DNA from: Ophiobolus disseminans
Taxonomy: Eukaryota; Ascomycota; Dothideomycetes; Pleosporales; Phaeosphaeriaceae
Assembly: GCA_010093685.1 (NCBI GenBank)
Contig: MU006219.1
Location: 1,631,531-1,695,530, forward strand
Length of the DNA: 64,000 nt
Direction of reading: 5' to 3'
The translations under genes and the position numbers were made by a program. The notes under the pieces are model-generated. The model had not been told where the DNA came from and searched no databases. It was given only the letters and a program-made list of their open reading frames with translations. Below are positions 12,601 to 23,457 of the stretch, piece by piece (position 1 is the first letter of the stretch; every line of letters begins with the position of its first letter).

Positions 12601-12752
12601 ATGCGTTCTGCGTGTTCCTCCAGCCGTTCAATGTTTCCAATATAGGCCCCCTGTAGCGATTGCAGGTCCGGGGTCGGGTGACGGAGGTTGACCTTGCTCT
12701 TCTCTGGGGACCGGGCAGGCACGGGATGCGCGATCGGTGGCGGCGAGGCCAT
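9654..12752 (-). CDS. 1032-residue protein of unknown function with Met-rich tail
   Basis: A single uninterrupted frame starts at MASPPPIAHP and ends IQH. Residues about 30-72 can form a coiled coil (ERLEEHAERMSEAG, EEIRKLHSELKRS). A long Ser/Arg-rich disordered region follows. A very acidic Glu/Asp block lies around residues 555-590, and then comes a charged, better conserved-looking part (YGAPTTLLAELQLRKAKQK, MPTHRTLLELDDMAEKEKQK, KKVNLAWEAQ). The last 90 residues are almost entirely Met, Gln, Pro, Gly and Asn, with repeats such as MGMNGMGMGMMMPP. I recognise no named domain. The conserved middle looks like a fungal-specific adaptor or scaffold, but that is inference. Confidence 0.85.
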   Translation of the reverse strand: MASPPPIAHPVPARSPEKSKVNLRHPTPDLQSLQGAYIGNIERLEEHAERMSEAGSDLGEEIRKLHSELKRSDSRRSYDDPTQLSSTRSRNLSTSSHANSIVDLNGAARWGGYSPGGYVTSPVGSLRSGGSFSNPSASIQRQRSESKASRLGQIVHPDEIIDEMAAFDHPGSPQSQRSAPLAIHRSDSPPHPDARKVSSFTRKYDEIANELRDELRNSVVLDHPARNGNHTHSAEYLQYANHHDYPDRPPTAASTDTTRQARTLWQDFDGVHCPDTVQEEEPTPSHGTHSRHSSYNSMMRAPYGPPTQGAPPPDDAMVFYPAPVPRMLNLPKRLSQLPASNIQARRRTQLLDSMQAEKRQSAPLLGEDFGETANPNRKSRQSMAGLPPQLRASAYFDQVAPTQEFAVKGESAKDTLDSILDASARAPVSAFTDHPFAGHVGNEVYGPEQKRKSTRLPEIPPPLAETRRRSSFMMLDTKRNSSGDPLNKLKKRNSSADMNLLILKASESRMSLGDELDERDEHARGPPSQDGVTPKRRYYDNEPGRNPDDVYDEAHMDDEEEVEEEQPVEEEDEEPQYYGAPTTLLAELQLRKAKQKTRNMNYATLVDQGQMPTHRTLLELDDMAEKEKQKRIKKKVNLAWEAQGQDDDSDDDVPLGVLYQQNQQRHQEMDRPVGLIAQREREDREPLSRRRARLRGDSPSRRGFGQSQSQLHLAVPTTTTPGPETDEDEGETLGERMRRLREKKELDAALGDDIRKSTISVDFASEMMSKFGGPEAADKGKEVPKPTPSPGADEEETLGQRRARLQAEAAARGGEISGPTRPGLRPSLSMADVLSANPIDVHNQARKVSDQQLISHLPQGSLLAQNVVAEERKKTERMNANMRASSYGSYGPLIPATQDRNDDDQPLALKIQAYKNQIAGKPAPQQGMIYNPADPHSQSMMPQPMYPQQQMHPMNMGMMSQPNLMMQPQMGMQMPMGMMPMNGMGMQMNGMPMQMQMQMGMGMNGMGMGMMMPPMDPRQRDNITQWMQGIQH
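9725..9930. repeat. In-gene microsatellite-like repeat encoding Met-rich tail
   Basis: On the + strand the triplet and hexamer CAT/CCCATA/CTGCAT repeats run head to tail. Read on the - strand they encode alternating Met-Gly, Met-Gln and Met-Asn dipeptides at the C-terminus of the 1032-residue protein. The repeat is imperfect, so it has partly diverged and is held in frame. Confidence 0.85.
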
Positions 12753-13221
12753 TGCGACAGAGGCAGGAATTCCTGCAAAGGGCAGAAGTGGAGCAACGTT
12801 TGTTTCTCACGATACAGGTAAAGGAGAGAAAAGGCGTGTTGTAGTCGCACCGAAACATGCATGGATCATCGTCCCATCGTTCGTTCTTCCAATAATAGCC
12901 CGTGACACTGCAAGGGTGACGCCCGCGGGAGCAACGGTCGCTTGGCACGCGCAACCGCGTTTCTTGTGCGCAGCAACTTTATCGAATTTGCTAAACACAC
13001 TCACCACACCGCACGCATATCCCAACACTCCCACCGTACTTGGGCGCACTATACTAGAGGCTGTCACGTGCATACGCTGCCTGATTGACACCGTCGCGAC
13101 CACCAAAACTGCTATCAAGCACTGCGCACATCCATCCTCGCATCAACCACGCGGTCGGCCATCGCCACTCTCTGCACTATTTAGCACTGCCTCCAGTCAG
13201 CAATAGTTTTCGCGACCCAAA
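12753..13221. promoter_or_regulatory. Divergent promoter region
   Basis: This 469 bp lies between the divergent starts of the 1032-aa gene (-) and the G-patch gene (+). A CACGTG E-box lies at about 13065. Open frames in it overlap on both strands and look random. Confidence 0.5.
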
Positions 13222-15339
13222 ATGGACGGCGACGGCGACGGCGACAACCAAAAGCGGAAGCGCAGCTTCAGACAGGAGCCCAAGAAAAAGGCCAAAATGG
13301 ACGATGGCAGCGCAAAGCTCAAGGCGGGCTTCGGCGCAAAGATGATGGCAAAAATGGGCTACAAGGGAGAAGGCGGTCTTGGAAGGGAAGGAGAGGGTAT
13401 TGAAGAGCCCATCCAGGTGGTGTTGCGAGGGACCAAGGGCGGTGTTGGTATCGTGGCCGAGAAGAGCGAACAGCAGCGGCGCGAGGAGCGGAGGAAAGCA
13501 GAAGCAAACGGCGAGGAATATGTCGACTCGTCGGAAGAAGAGCGCCGGAAGAAGAAGGAGAGAAAAGCAAAGGCAAAGGGAGGGGCGCGCACCGCAGCTC
13601 CGCGGCCCAAGAAGACGGTATTCGAGATGGAAGCAGCTGGCATGCATGTGCCTCTTGCGCTGCAGTCCATCATCGACGCGACGACAGGCGCGTCTACACC
13701 TACATCCGGCGTGTCTTTGCGCGGCACCGATATCGTACCCTTCGAGAGCTCCCTCCAAGCACGCGTGCGCCGGGATCTAGCCAGCTTCTCGGAAGCATTC
13801 GAGGAATTACAGATCGAATCAGAAACAATACCTGCTCAAGAGTGGGCTCTAGAGAAAGAGCTGGACGCCCTGGAACGACAGATGGAGGAAGCAGAGGACA
13901 TGCGGACGAGATTGCAGGCTCTGCGGAACAGCACATTCATGGACGCGTGCGAAGGATTGAAACAACTTCGCGCCGCGTATCCCTCAAAGCCTCTCCACCG
14001 CGAGTCTATCGCTGTCATATACCCACACTTTTCCGACATTATTGCATCATGGTCTCCGCTAGACAACGCCCTCGAGGACGTTGCAGCCGCTTTCTCTGAA
14101 CTAGCGGATGTCGTGCAGCCACGGAGCAGAAGAATAGCTACTCAAGCATACACTCACCCGTCCGAAGCTTTAGTGGCGCGCTCTACGATCGACGAAGAGG
14201 AAGCCATCAAGCGCGGCACCACCTCCTCCTACGAAACCATGATGCTGAAGCTCTGGCTACCTTCAGTAAGCTCAGCAGTAACGCAGTGGGACGTGAAGGA
14301 TCCCCATCCAATGACGCATCTGTTGGAGACTTGGAAGCCGGTTCTGCCACCCTTTGTTGCCAACAGGGTCCTAGAGCAGGTCACACGGAAGCTGTCAACA
14401 TCCGTCCACGAGTGGAACCCGCGCAAGTTCAAGAAGAGCCCTCATATCTGGATAGTCGAATGGCTCCCTTACCTAAAGCCGACCGACCTAGATCCAAAGG
14501 GCTCCGGCCTCGTAGCTGAGGTGAAGCGCAAGCTCCGACACGCATTGCAGTCTATCGATCTATCTCGAGGCCCACTCTCGGGCATGGAGTCGTGGCGAAA
14601 GGTGTTCGGGAGAGGCGAATTTGACCACCTTCTGACCGCCCACCTCGTCCCACGATTTGCAACCTATCTGCGAGACAACTTCGAGGTCAATCCATTAGAA
14701 CAGGATCTGGCACCCCTCGAAGCTGTGTTTGCGTGGAAAGGCCTTGTATCTGACCAAGTTATTGGCGAGCTCTTGAGAGCGCAATTCTTCTCCAAGTTCC
14801 TCGACGTCATTCATCAATGGTTGTCAAGTGAAGAAGTTGTCTTCGAGGAAGTTCAGAAGTGGATACAATGGTGGCAAGATGATATCCTGAAGGCTGAGAT
14901 CAACGCTTTGCCCTCGGTCGCCGCCTGCTGGGACGAAGCATACACTCTGATCAACCAAGCTCTCGACCTGGGAGATGCACGGTTGACAGACCTGCCTGCA
15001 CCGCGTGTCGAAAGTACTCGAGCGTCTCCAGAAACACCTCAACTCTCAAAGTCAATCAGGGAAGCACCACGTCCTGCACCTCAAGTAGACGAGCTGAGTT
15101 TCAAGGAGGTGGTCGAGGAGTTCTGCGCCGAGGAGAATCTCCTGATGATACCCCTGCGCGAAGCCCACGATGTGACTGGGCTCCCACTCTTCCGAGTCAC
15201 AGCAAGCGCAACTGGAAAGGGAGGCGCGGTGGCATACCTCAAGGGCGACATCCTCTGGGTACAAAACAAGAAGGACAAGAGCGTATGGGAGCCCATGGGT
15301 CTGGACGAGAGGCTCATTGCGAAGGCCGAGGGCAAATGA
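13222..15339 (+). CDS. G-patch splicing factor, TFP11/NTR1 family
   Basis: One exon codes for 705 residues. A Lys/Arg-rich start is followed by a G-patch at about residues 31-77 (AGFGAKMMAKMGYKGEGGLG, then IEEPIQVVLRGTKGGVG). A charged linker then leads to a long GCFC-type helical domain (about residues 170-580) with typical Trp/Pro blocks such as WLPSVSSAVTQWDVKDPHPM and WIVEWLPYL. Homologues (TFIP11 in animals, Ntr1/Spp382 in yeast) activate the DEAH helicase Prp43 to release intron lariats and disassemble spliceosomes in the nucleus. The start at MDGDGDGD directly precedes the basic and G-patch region. Confidence 0.93.
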   Translation: MDGDGDGDNQKRKRSFRQEPKKKAKMDDGSAKLKAGFGAKMMAKMGYKGEGGLGREGEGIEEPIQVVLRGTKGGVGIVAEKSEQQRREERRKAEANGEEYVDSSEEERRKKKERKAKAKGGARTAAPRPKKTVFEMEAAGMHVPLALQSIIDATTGASTPTSGVSLRGTDIVPFESSLQARVRRDLASFSEAFEELQIESETIPAQEWALEKELDALERQMEEAEDMRTRLQALRNSTFMDACEGLKQLRAAYPSKPLHRESIAVIYPHFSDIIASWSPLDNALEDVAAAFSELADVVQPRSRRIATQAYTHPSEALVARSTIDEEEAIKRGTTSSYETMMLKLWLPSVSSAVTQWDVKDPHPMTHLLETWKPVLPPFVANRVLEQVTRKLSTSVHEWNPRKFKKSPHIWIVEWLPYLKPTDLDPKGSGLVAEVKRKLRHALQSIDLSRGPLSGMESWRKVFGRGEFDHLLTAHLVPRFATYLRDNFEVNPLEQDLAPLEAVFAWKGLVSDQVIGELLRAQFFSKFLDVIHQWLSSEEVVFEEVQKWIQWWQDDILKAEINALPSVAACWDEAYTLINQALDLGDARLTDLPAPRVESTRASPETPQLSKSIREAPRPAPQVDELSFKEVVEEFCAEENLLMIPLREAHDVTGLPLFRVTASATGKGGAVAYLKGDILWVQNKKDKSVWEPMGLDERLIAKAEGK

Positions 15340-16630
15340 GATACCACGACTTCATATGAAGTAGCACGACGTCTGGTTCGGATACCGTGTTGTCGCCCTC
15401 ACTTCGAGGCAGCACATCCTGGCAGGGTAAGCACCCATCGCCTCTTTCCGGGCAGATATGTTTGCTAGCCATTCGCTAATCCAGCATCGCACGATGCATC
15501 CTTAGGTAGTGAATGTCGATGTGACGAGACGGCACAAATCATGCGGAGCGAAGAATTGAATCCATACCTTATCTCTTCCCCAAACTTGCGCTCCTGCGTC
15601 ATGCATCTTGCTGACAGCCTCAACATTGGACGAAACTGTACTCAGCGCTTACATGGTCTCCGATAAAGTGACACAAAATCACGCCCCCATGATGGTCGCG
15701 ACGGCCAATCTCGTCATCCATCACGCGAGATGGAGGTGATGCGGCCTGAGCATGAATCGCTAGCGCAGTAGGGCTTTGTGATACCATTGCATTGCATGGA
15801 CGTGGGATCATCGCGTAGATTATAGCTACCAGGCCAGACTCAAGTAGCTTTTGTAAGGCGGTCCTTCACAAAAGAAGTGGCTTGTGACGGCAAGTGTGAT
15901 AAGGTGATTGTTTGCTGATTCGCATTGTGGCGGCGCTTAGAGTCGCATTTTGAAGCGAATGGGGGTGCGCAAAAGCAAAATGCATTTCTTAGGTGCACTG
16001 GCGCGTGCTTTTCATGCATGCGGTCCGTCTCTTCCCGCGACTGTGCCCCAGCGTGGGCAGCTCGGATTGTCCAGGGCTGGGGTATTTTTGGATGCTCGAG
16101 CGTCGCGGGCCGGCGAAACATGTCTCTTCGGGGCGGTTTGACAGTGGACGAAACAATACAAACATGTCACCTCAACGCGATGGAGATGGCCACGAACAGC
16201 GCAATTCCAAGACAGCGACTCGGATGGCCTCAAAGTCGAGTCCGTGGAAGACCCGCCATGTGTCGCTCGTCCCGTACCTCTTCGGCATTAGCGCGCATAG
16301 AAGCAACCCCGCTTCAGCGCGTGATTGAGCAACTTCACTGGACGCCCGCATGTCGCTCAAGAAAGTGCCTCCCCAATCACATCGCTTTGCGCCTCTAGCA
16401 GCCAGCACGCCTGGTCAGTCCTCTACCATGGCCGGCCACTTGCAGACCGCAGCTAGAAATACTTACCAGCCGCCCATCCCTTGATATGAGCGCGTCGCCA
16501 TCTGTCACACCTTCGATTCATCCGGTTCCTAATTCTCGGGAAACGGGCAATTTGGGCCTGCAGCGGATCTGGATCGACATACCGAAGTCTGAATATCATC
16601 CTCCCTTCTCCTCTTTTCTTCCTCTTAATC
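15340..16630. other. 1.3 kb intergenic region; no supported gene
   Basis: Downstream of the G-patch gene and upstream of the membrane protein gene. Several open frames of 60-157 codons (around 15925-16398) overlap on both strands, with no signal peptide, domain or splice logic. The segment just before 16631 is pyrimidine-rich (TCCTCCCTTCTCCTC), as in fungal promoters. I see nothing else. Confidence 0.5.
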
Positions 16631-18001
16631 ATGCTGGATAGAGCATTGCCTCCAGCGCTGTTGTCTTTGATTCTTGTCGTTTCAGAAGCTGCTGCATTTC
16701 CATACGACTTTCGGGAGAACTACAAGAGTGCGCCCGCGCCTGAAGACGGTCCACCTGCCTCAGCCCGCGCATCTCGAGACCCAAGCCGTCTGTCCTACGA
16801 CGTCGCAGGTGTCGTTGGCGGCTACGTCCTTACAGTACTTATCTGGGGAGTACTGCTCCTCACATTCGGTAGAAGAATGAGACGAAGGGCGCTAGAACCT
16901 CCCAAGGCCCTGGAGCTGGAGCTCCAAAACAAGCCCATCAAGCCCTCAGCCAGGACGGCGCCCCTGGGTTCACCACCGCTATCCGCCCGGTCTGCCACCG
17001 CGTGGCTGAAGAAGTTCAAGAAGAACGACTCCGCTGTCGCAAGCCCACATAGCCCTGTGGTCGGCTCGCCCACATCCTTCGATCAGAAGGTCATCGACAA
17101 TCACAATGCGCGAGCGCAAGACGAGATGGAGCGCCTGTATGCTGCGGTCATGGACCATGATTCAAAGAAGAACTACTCAAACGTTAGCGTGAACGAGATG
17201 CCGAATGCGAGATCCGCAGAAAGAGAGCGAAGACGACCATCCGCTATCAGCACCACCCGTTCCCAAACCAACGATGACAGCCCAATATCACCAGTCAAAG
17301 CCATCTACCCACCCGGGTACAATGGTGGAACAAATGCACCATCGCACCACGACCACCTGCGAAACCAACACCCACCCGCCAGCCCCCGCAGCATCGTCTC
17401 CAAGCGCTCCCAAACCTCCGTCGCCACCACCAAGAGCACGCGCTTCAACCTCAAGAACCTTCGCATCTCCGGCCCCCAGCAAAAATACCCAGGCGTCGCA
17501 TCCGACGATGAAGCCCACACACCTCTCTCCCCCCGTTTCCAACGCACCAGCGCCCCACCCTCGCCCCCAACGCAACAAAACTCTCCCATAACCCCCTACG
17601 ACCCTGCTGAAGACCTCGACCGCGTCCAACCCCTCCCACGCCCGGCACCCCAACGCCTCGGCTCGCAATCCAGCGCGCCTCCCTACGCCACCAAATCCGC
17701 CGCGTCCTCGACCAACGCCCTCCCGCTGCGCAGTTTCGCCGAGCCCCTGCGCTCCCCAGGAATTCAAACCACGGTCCTGGACCGACGGAATGATAAACTC
17801 AGTCTCACGACCCCGAAAACGGGCGTCCCGTTTACACCGTATAGTCCGTATATGCCGTTTACGCCCATTACGCCTGTGACGCCGCATTTGGTGAGTAAGA
17901 AAGAGAGGAAGGCGGCGCAGAAGGCGGAGGGGCGGAGGTTGAGGGTGGTCAGGGAGGATGCGGTTCAGAGCCCGAAGGAGATTTTTGGGGACGCTTATTA
18001 G
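16631..18001 (+). CDS. Single-pass membrane protein of unknown function
   Basis: 456 residues in one exon. The N-terminus is a likely signal peptide (about 1-22, ending SEAAAFPYDF). A short luminal segment follows, then one clear transmembrane helix at about residues 57-80 (VGGYVLTVLIWGVLLLTFG) with a positive stop-transfer RRMRRR. The remaining 370 residues are cytosolic by the positive-inside rule and rich in Ser, Pro and Thr, with S/T-P sites and basic ends (KKERKAAQKAEGRRLRVV). No catalytic motif is visible. The topology resembles fungal plasma-membrane sensors or small anchors, but the extracellular part is too short for a classic WSC or mucin sensor. Function is unknown. Confidence 0.85.
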   Translation: MLDRALPPALLSLILVVSEAAAFPYDFRENYKSAPAPEDGPPASARASRDPSRLSYDVAGVVGGYVLTVLIWGVLLLTFGRRMRRRALEPPKALELELQNKPIKPSARTAPLGSPPLSARSATAWLKKFKKNDSAVASPHSPVVGSPTSFDQKVIDNHNARAQDEMERLYAAVMDHDSKKNYSNVSVNEMPNARSAERERRRPSAISTTRSQTNDDSPISPVKAIYPPGYNGGTNAPSHHDHLRNQHPPASPRSIVSKRSQTSVATTKSTRFNLKNLRISGPQQKYPGVASDDEAHTPLSPRFQRTSAPPSPPTQQNSPITPYDPAEDLDRVQPLPRPAPQRLGSQSSAPPYATKSAASSTNALPLRSFAEPLRSPGIQTTVLDRRNDKLSLTTPKTGVPFTPYSPYMPFTPITPVTPHLVSKKERKAAQKAEGRRLRVVREDAVQSPKEIFGDAY

Positions 18002-19827
18002 GTGGTGGGAATGGGAGGGCGGGATGGGGGGTTTCTTGTATATGACATTTTGGTGGGGAGCTTATGTGGAGGGAAGATGAGATGAAGTGAGACGAGGGGC
18101 TTTTAACGATTTCCCTTTTAATGTCGTGTGTGTATTTGTATTATTCCAGCGCGCCCGCATCGGAGACTACGTAGTTCCCAGTATCCCATCCTAGAACTCA
18201 AACACATCTGCTCTCCTATTCCTTCTGGCCACAAATAAGCAACACCATATCGCATCTATGCCCTTGGAACTGCTCGCAATCTCGACCCAATTGAAACCTG
18301 CTTTTAGGAGTAAGTTAATCCACTGCACGCACAACGTCTACAACAGCACCTCCCCATCAATACCCATATTGAAGAACTCCATCCTACTCTTTTTCAAGCA
18401 GCCCTATCCACTTCCACATCCACATCCTCCTCCGTATCTAAACCCCGCTCCTTTTGTTGCACTTCCCAAAGTCCGGCTCGTACACTGCTGTGTTATAGCG
18501 CGCTGTGTTGAGTAGAAAAAACTTAATTTTAAATATTAAGTATATGAATACTTCCAGCCCAGCACATCACGCATACGAGTATTGGGTATAAAGTACCTGA
18601 GATGAGGCAGGTTTTATTGAGAAAGCGCGCTGTGGTCGAGATGGGTGGGATGAGGTGGGTTGGGGTGGTGCTCAATATAGAGGAGTAGGCTATGAGGAAA
18701 TTCAGGAACAGTAGTTTAGTTGCAGTTTAATTTCTGGCTTGAGTTAACTTAGGCCTCTTAGGTTGGGTTGTGGTTCAAGTAGGATCGAGCGCACAAACAG
18801 CATCAAGTGGATCCTATTGAAATTCGTCACATCACGCGGTATAGCGACCAGTAACGTCATCTGAATAGCGGCTGCAACGTCGCAGCGCATATAAATTAAG
18901 TTCTTAAACCACACACCAACACACTACCAACAATCTACGTCTTTCCTCCGATGGGAGAGTAAGTACAAGAAACGAACTCGAACCCGTGCCAAACCCGCGG
19001 GTCGTCCACTCGACCTGTGTTAAACGTGATGCAAATGTCTGCCTAGACAGCGCCGCCAGAGATCAGCGGTTCTGAAGTAGGCTCAAGAAATGAAAAGTTG
19101 CCCAAAGCCGAAGCCGCTAAATGCCAATAGTATGAGCCCGATGGAACCTCTTGGGATACATCTTGTATGCCATATCTGCGAGAACAAAAGAAATGCTTTG
19201 GTTGGGTGAAATGTCAACTATGATAGGTGCCTGGACGCCGGTGGTGCGATGAAGTGCGTCTGATGCGAACGGGAGAGCAGTATAAAATGTGAGTGCGGAG
19301 GCCTGTAGGATGCGGTTATCGGTGTCCAGAATGACGCAGGCCGCTGCTCTGGTCCTGGCAGACTCGGTGTGGTGATATTATATCTTGGAATGATGGGTAT
19401 GGTGGTGCACGTTTCGGTGTGACGAAGGGGCTAGGCACCCGATTTTGAACAAGAAAATCCATTGGGGTTGGCTCCGTGCAACTGCGAATGTCGTCCACGA
19501 TGGTACTTGACGTTGATGAGGAATGTCAAAACGTCTGGTGGCTACCAGTAATCCGGAGCGACCTGCGGGGCCGCTCTCGGTGTCTCTATTGCATCAGTCA
19601 TGCCAGGGGCGGCAAAAACGCCGTTACCGCTCGGAATGTGATGCCGGTTCCAAGACGCCGTTCGCCGAGTGCCAACCCTCAAACATCCAATCCAGTGAGC
19701 GGTCCATTACAATGGCAACAGGGGCATCGAAGTAACTCGTTGTGCCACGTCCCGAATACAGGGTCAAGGACGTCACTTCCCTATGGTGAATACATGGATG
19801 ACCAGTGAAAGGTAGCGTGACGGTCTA
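18002..19827. other. 1.8 kb intergenic region with an isolated TATA/ATG/donor context
   Basis: Most of this interval shows no coding signal. An AT-rich patch lies at 18515-18550. At 18890 a TATAAATT is followed 61 nt later by ATG (18951) and immediately by a GTAAGT donor, with possible small downstream exons. This is described under findings and is not called as a gene. Frames at 19476-19808 look random. Confidence 0.45.
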
Positions 19828-22489
19828 CTAAAAGTTCGCCAGACCGTTCTTCGAGTGCCGTTTGCTGAATCGCTTCCTACTCTTCACGGATTCAGCATCG
19901 CCGCCGTGGTCTTTGCGGAGATGTCGCGCTGTAGGAATATTAACGCCTTCGAGAGCTGAATCGCCGCCAAGCGTATCATTCGGACTTGACAGACTTGAAC
20001 CGATTTCGTTAAGTGGAGTGTCGCCTGCGAAGGGGTTGGTTGATTGCGAAAAGGCATATTCTCGTGCGTTGTCGATACTGTCGAGCCACTCTTGGGTCGA
20101 ATATTTGCTGCCGTCAGGATCGCTGGTGGTGCTTTTGGGATCTTCGAAGATAAACTGCTTGTCTCGCTAGGCAATGTTAGTAAGCGCAAAGGTTGGCAAG
20201 AATGAGTAGACGTACTGTTTCCACAAGCCAAGCAGTAAGGCCCTTGGAATCTTGGTAGGATCTCCAAGCACATCCAGCCGACAGCAACGACACCTCTTCC
20301 TTGAGCTTTTTATCATTGGTGCCCGCGGCGCACATCAAAACGCGGGCATTGGAAGTGATCATGACAAGTCTTTGCCGTTTCTTAACGGTACTGCTGCTGA
20401 AGAAGCGCGAGAACTTCTTAGGTGTTTCGGCGGGCTCCTCTTTTCCACCGACCGGGTGACCAGCCGGATGTTGTGTAACGAACATGTTCCCAAGCTTGAG
20501 TATTCGTTCATCCCTCTTGGTCAGCACTGGCGACCAATCGATATCCAGCTGACTCGGGGGTGGCAATTCGGTAATCAGCCTTGGCTTCGGTGGCATTTGT
20601 CGACTGGCTGGCGCGGCCGCGGCTGGTGTGGAAGGGCCTGCGTTGTGTTACTGACAGGTTCAAGACGTTTGTGTGCTGATTCACTTACCATTTAGCTTGA
20701 TAGGCTCTTGCGCGGGTGGGCTGTAAGCTTTCAGACGTGGAGCCTTCTGCTTCCATAGTCCTTTGCCCCATGCAATGCCATCGAAAAACGCGTGGTTCTT
20801 GATGTGTTCCATGGGCAGGCGTGTCAACGGGTCCAGAACCAACAGTCTTTCTACGAGGTCCTTCGCGAGAGATGGGAATCCATCTGGGAAGGTGTAGTCC
20901 AGCCCGACGATCTTTTGGAAAGTTTGGTATTCGTTGCCGGCCTTGAAAGGAGGCCGCCCCGCTAGGAGTTGGTATATGATGCAGCCAAATGCCCACAAGT
21001 CGCTTGCCTTGCATGCATTCTTGTCCGTCAAGAGCTCAGGAGACACGTATTCAGCGGTTCCGACGAATGACTGCGCGCGATCTGAATCGGCACCTTCCAG
21101 GGGGTCGCCGGTTGTGAAGCCGATGCCATTTGACTTGTTTTGGTCCAGTATTTTTGCGGTACCAAAGTCGGTTATTTTGACGTGCATCTGATCGTCTAGT
21201 AGGACATTCTCCGGCTTCAGATCGCGATGTATGACCCCCTTGTTGTGCATGTAGTCGATGGCGTCCAGTATTTGCGCGCCGTAGAAGCGCGTGCACTCTA
21301 TGTCGAAAGTGCCCATCTTCTTCAGAAATCCCAGCAGCTCTCCGCCTGACGCCAGATCCAGTACAAAGTATAGCGATCGCTCGTCCTGGAATGTGTAGTA
21401 CAAGCGAACGATGCCGGGGTGCTCCGTCAGTCGGTTGAGGGTGTCCTTCTCGATGTTCACGTATTTGACCTTCTTCTCTTTGATGATATGGCGCTTGTCG
21501 AGCACCTTGATTGCGTACTCGCGCAGCGTCTGGCGATCTGTCGCAGCTAGCACGGTACTGTACGAGCCCTCGCCCAGCGTCCGGCCAAAATTGAAGTCCT
21601 TCACGCCCTTCTTGACCACGCGCGTTATCGGCCTGCCGTTCTGGTCCATCTCCTGCCGCGTGCTGACGGCCGCGCCCTTGTCTTTCCACTCCTCGCTACT
21701 CGACAGCGGACCGCCCTCGATGTTGTATGGTGATGTCGACATTTGTGCAGGCACAGACCCGAGCCCGCCGTCCATGGGTATCCGGCGCGAGCTTCTCTGC
21801 GGGGGCAGCGGTCCGTTCATGGCGGCCATTTGCGCCGACTGCCGGTATGGATCTCGTCTGCTGGCCTCCCGCGTTGGCATGGCATTCGGGGCGACCCTTG
21901 AGCTGCTTGTGCGCCTGACATCCCCGGCCATTGCCTCGTCGTTGTACCTGTAGGTGCCTGGGGCCGTGGTGGAGCTCGTGGAGAGATTCGGGTGGCTGTA
22001 CATGCTCGTCGACACGGGGCGCTCGCGCATGGCCTGCCCCTGGGGCGGGGGGTTACGGGCCTGCATCAGGGGGCCGGCGGCGTAGGGCGGGTAGGAGGCC
22101 TGGTGCTGCGCCTGGTGGGCCAGCGGCATGGACTGCCGGTGTGCGAGGCGCGGTGAGTAGCATGACGACGACGACGACTCGGCCAGCGGGGAGGGGTGGC
22201 TGGCGGGCGACGACGACGGCGAGTGAGTACCGAAGGCGTTTGCATTAATCCCCAGCGAGCCCAATGCCGGCGGGGGCTCGGGGTGGCTCGGTGGGGGGTC
22301 TCGCGGCCGCTGCCTCTCCGTGATGGTACTCGACGACGAGGCTCTCGAGGGCGATGACGTTGGCTGAGGCGCTGCATGCTGCCTCTCTGCGTTGGGCGCG
22401 GGCGACGATGTGGGCGACGCGTCGTCGTCGTCCGGGTTCGCGATGCGCAGGCCGCCGAGGGACTGCGACAGGCTCAGGTCCCCGTTCAT
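19828..22489 (-). CDS. PDK1/Pkh-type AGC protein kinase with PH domain
   Basis: Exons 22489-20689, 20637-20216 and 20166-19828 (introns 51 and 49 bp) give 853 residues. A long Ser/Pro-rich disordered N-terminus precedes the kinase domain at about residues 297-570: glycine loop LGEGSYSTVL, lysine in YAIKVLDKRHI, catalytic HRDLKPENVLL, DFGTAK and the T-loop SFVGTAEYVSPELL. The PDK1-type PH domain (about 605-780) spans exons 2 and 3 (LDIDWSPVLTKRDERILKLG, RLVMITSNARVLM, KQFIFEDP). In fungi, Pkh kinases sit downstream of sphingoid bases and phosphorylate Ypk/Sch9/Pkc1-type kinases at the cell cortex. The start at MNGDLSLSQSLGGLRIA fits better than the 66-residue upstream extension. The gene is divergent from the 1013-aa gene. 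Confidence 0.93.
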
Positions 22490-23457
22490 CGTGGCGGGCG
22501 GTGGGCAGCGCTGGCGGGCAACGAGCGAAAGTTGACGGGCTGCAAGGGGACCGCCCGTAGCGCGCCGGGTGCGACTGTGGTTCTGGCGGGGGCAGAGGCG
22601 GGAAACGAAGGCATGGGAGAGCCCAGAGGCCAGGACAGAAGACGAATAGATGGCCGGTGAGGTGTAGACAGCTCGCCCGTCATGCACACATGTCCATGTC
22701 TTGGCTGTCTGTGCCGCTTACGGACCGCTCCCAGGCCCGCAACACCGCGACTTCCACCGCTTTACCCACGATATCTTCCACGCCTACACGGACCCGGTTG
22801 CGCGTTTCTGGTGCGACAGCCCTGCATGTCGTGCAATCCTTCACGCCAATCTCGCTATATGTTACACAGCCAATATAGCACATGCATGCTCTTCAATTCC
22901 GACAGCATGGACGCCTCAAACACTCACTCATGGCTGGTGAATGATACATCCAAGTGCACGATGCTTACGAACAACATACTTTCCATATCATTACCCCTCG
23001 GCATGGGTGCTCATAATTCACGGCAAAACAGTGCCGAGGGCAACCAGCCCACGCAACGGTTGGAAAGGCAGAAGCTACGATGCATTGCCTTCTGTGCTGC
23101 ACATATCCAGATTGTAACGAGAATCCATGGCTATCAGGCTAGATCACGCTGCCAGCAAGACTACCCAGGTAAATTGCAACACCATCTCTGAGAAGCGTCC
23201 AGAGATTGTGTGTGTTCGTGTCTCCCTTTCGTCACCTGAGCTCTGACTTCCTGCATCCATGCATGTCAACTGCTCAAACACTCATAAAGGCAGCGACCTC
23301 ACGGCGACGAAGCAGCCGCAGTCATGGAGGATGTGCGAGTCGCTGTTATCCGGATCTGCAACATCTCCTCCACAACGCTCCACCTTTTGGGCTGAGATCA
23401 TCTTGCTCTCAGCATATCTCCTACCTCATTTCGCTCGCTCAATGCACTCCAGAGAAC
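22490..23457. promoter_or_regulatory. Divergent promoter region
   Basis: 970 bp separates the start of the PDK1-type kinase (-) and the 1013-residue protein (+). Open frames extend both coding regions upstream but lack conserved character. I see no TATA box of the island type and no RNA gene. Confidence 0.4.

Noticed and set aside
15925..16398. 157-codon ORF between the G-patch gene and the membrane protein gene
   Set aside because: It overlaps several equal-sized frames on both strands, with no signal peptide, domain or sensible start context.
18960..19065. tRNA-like element on the - strand (GGGTTCGAGTTCG)
   Set aside because: The B-box is imperfect, the T-stem does not pair and no acceptor stem is found.
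22490..22687. 66-residue N-terminal extension of the PDK1-type kinase
   Set aside because: The extension is basic and random-looking, while MNGDLSLSQSLGGLRIA looks like the natural start.
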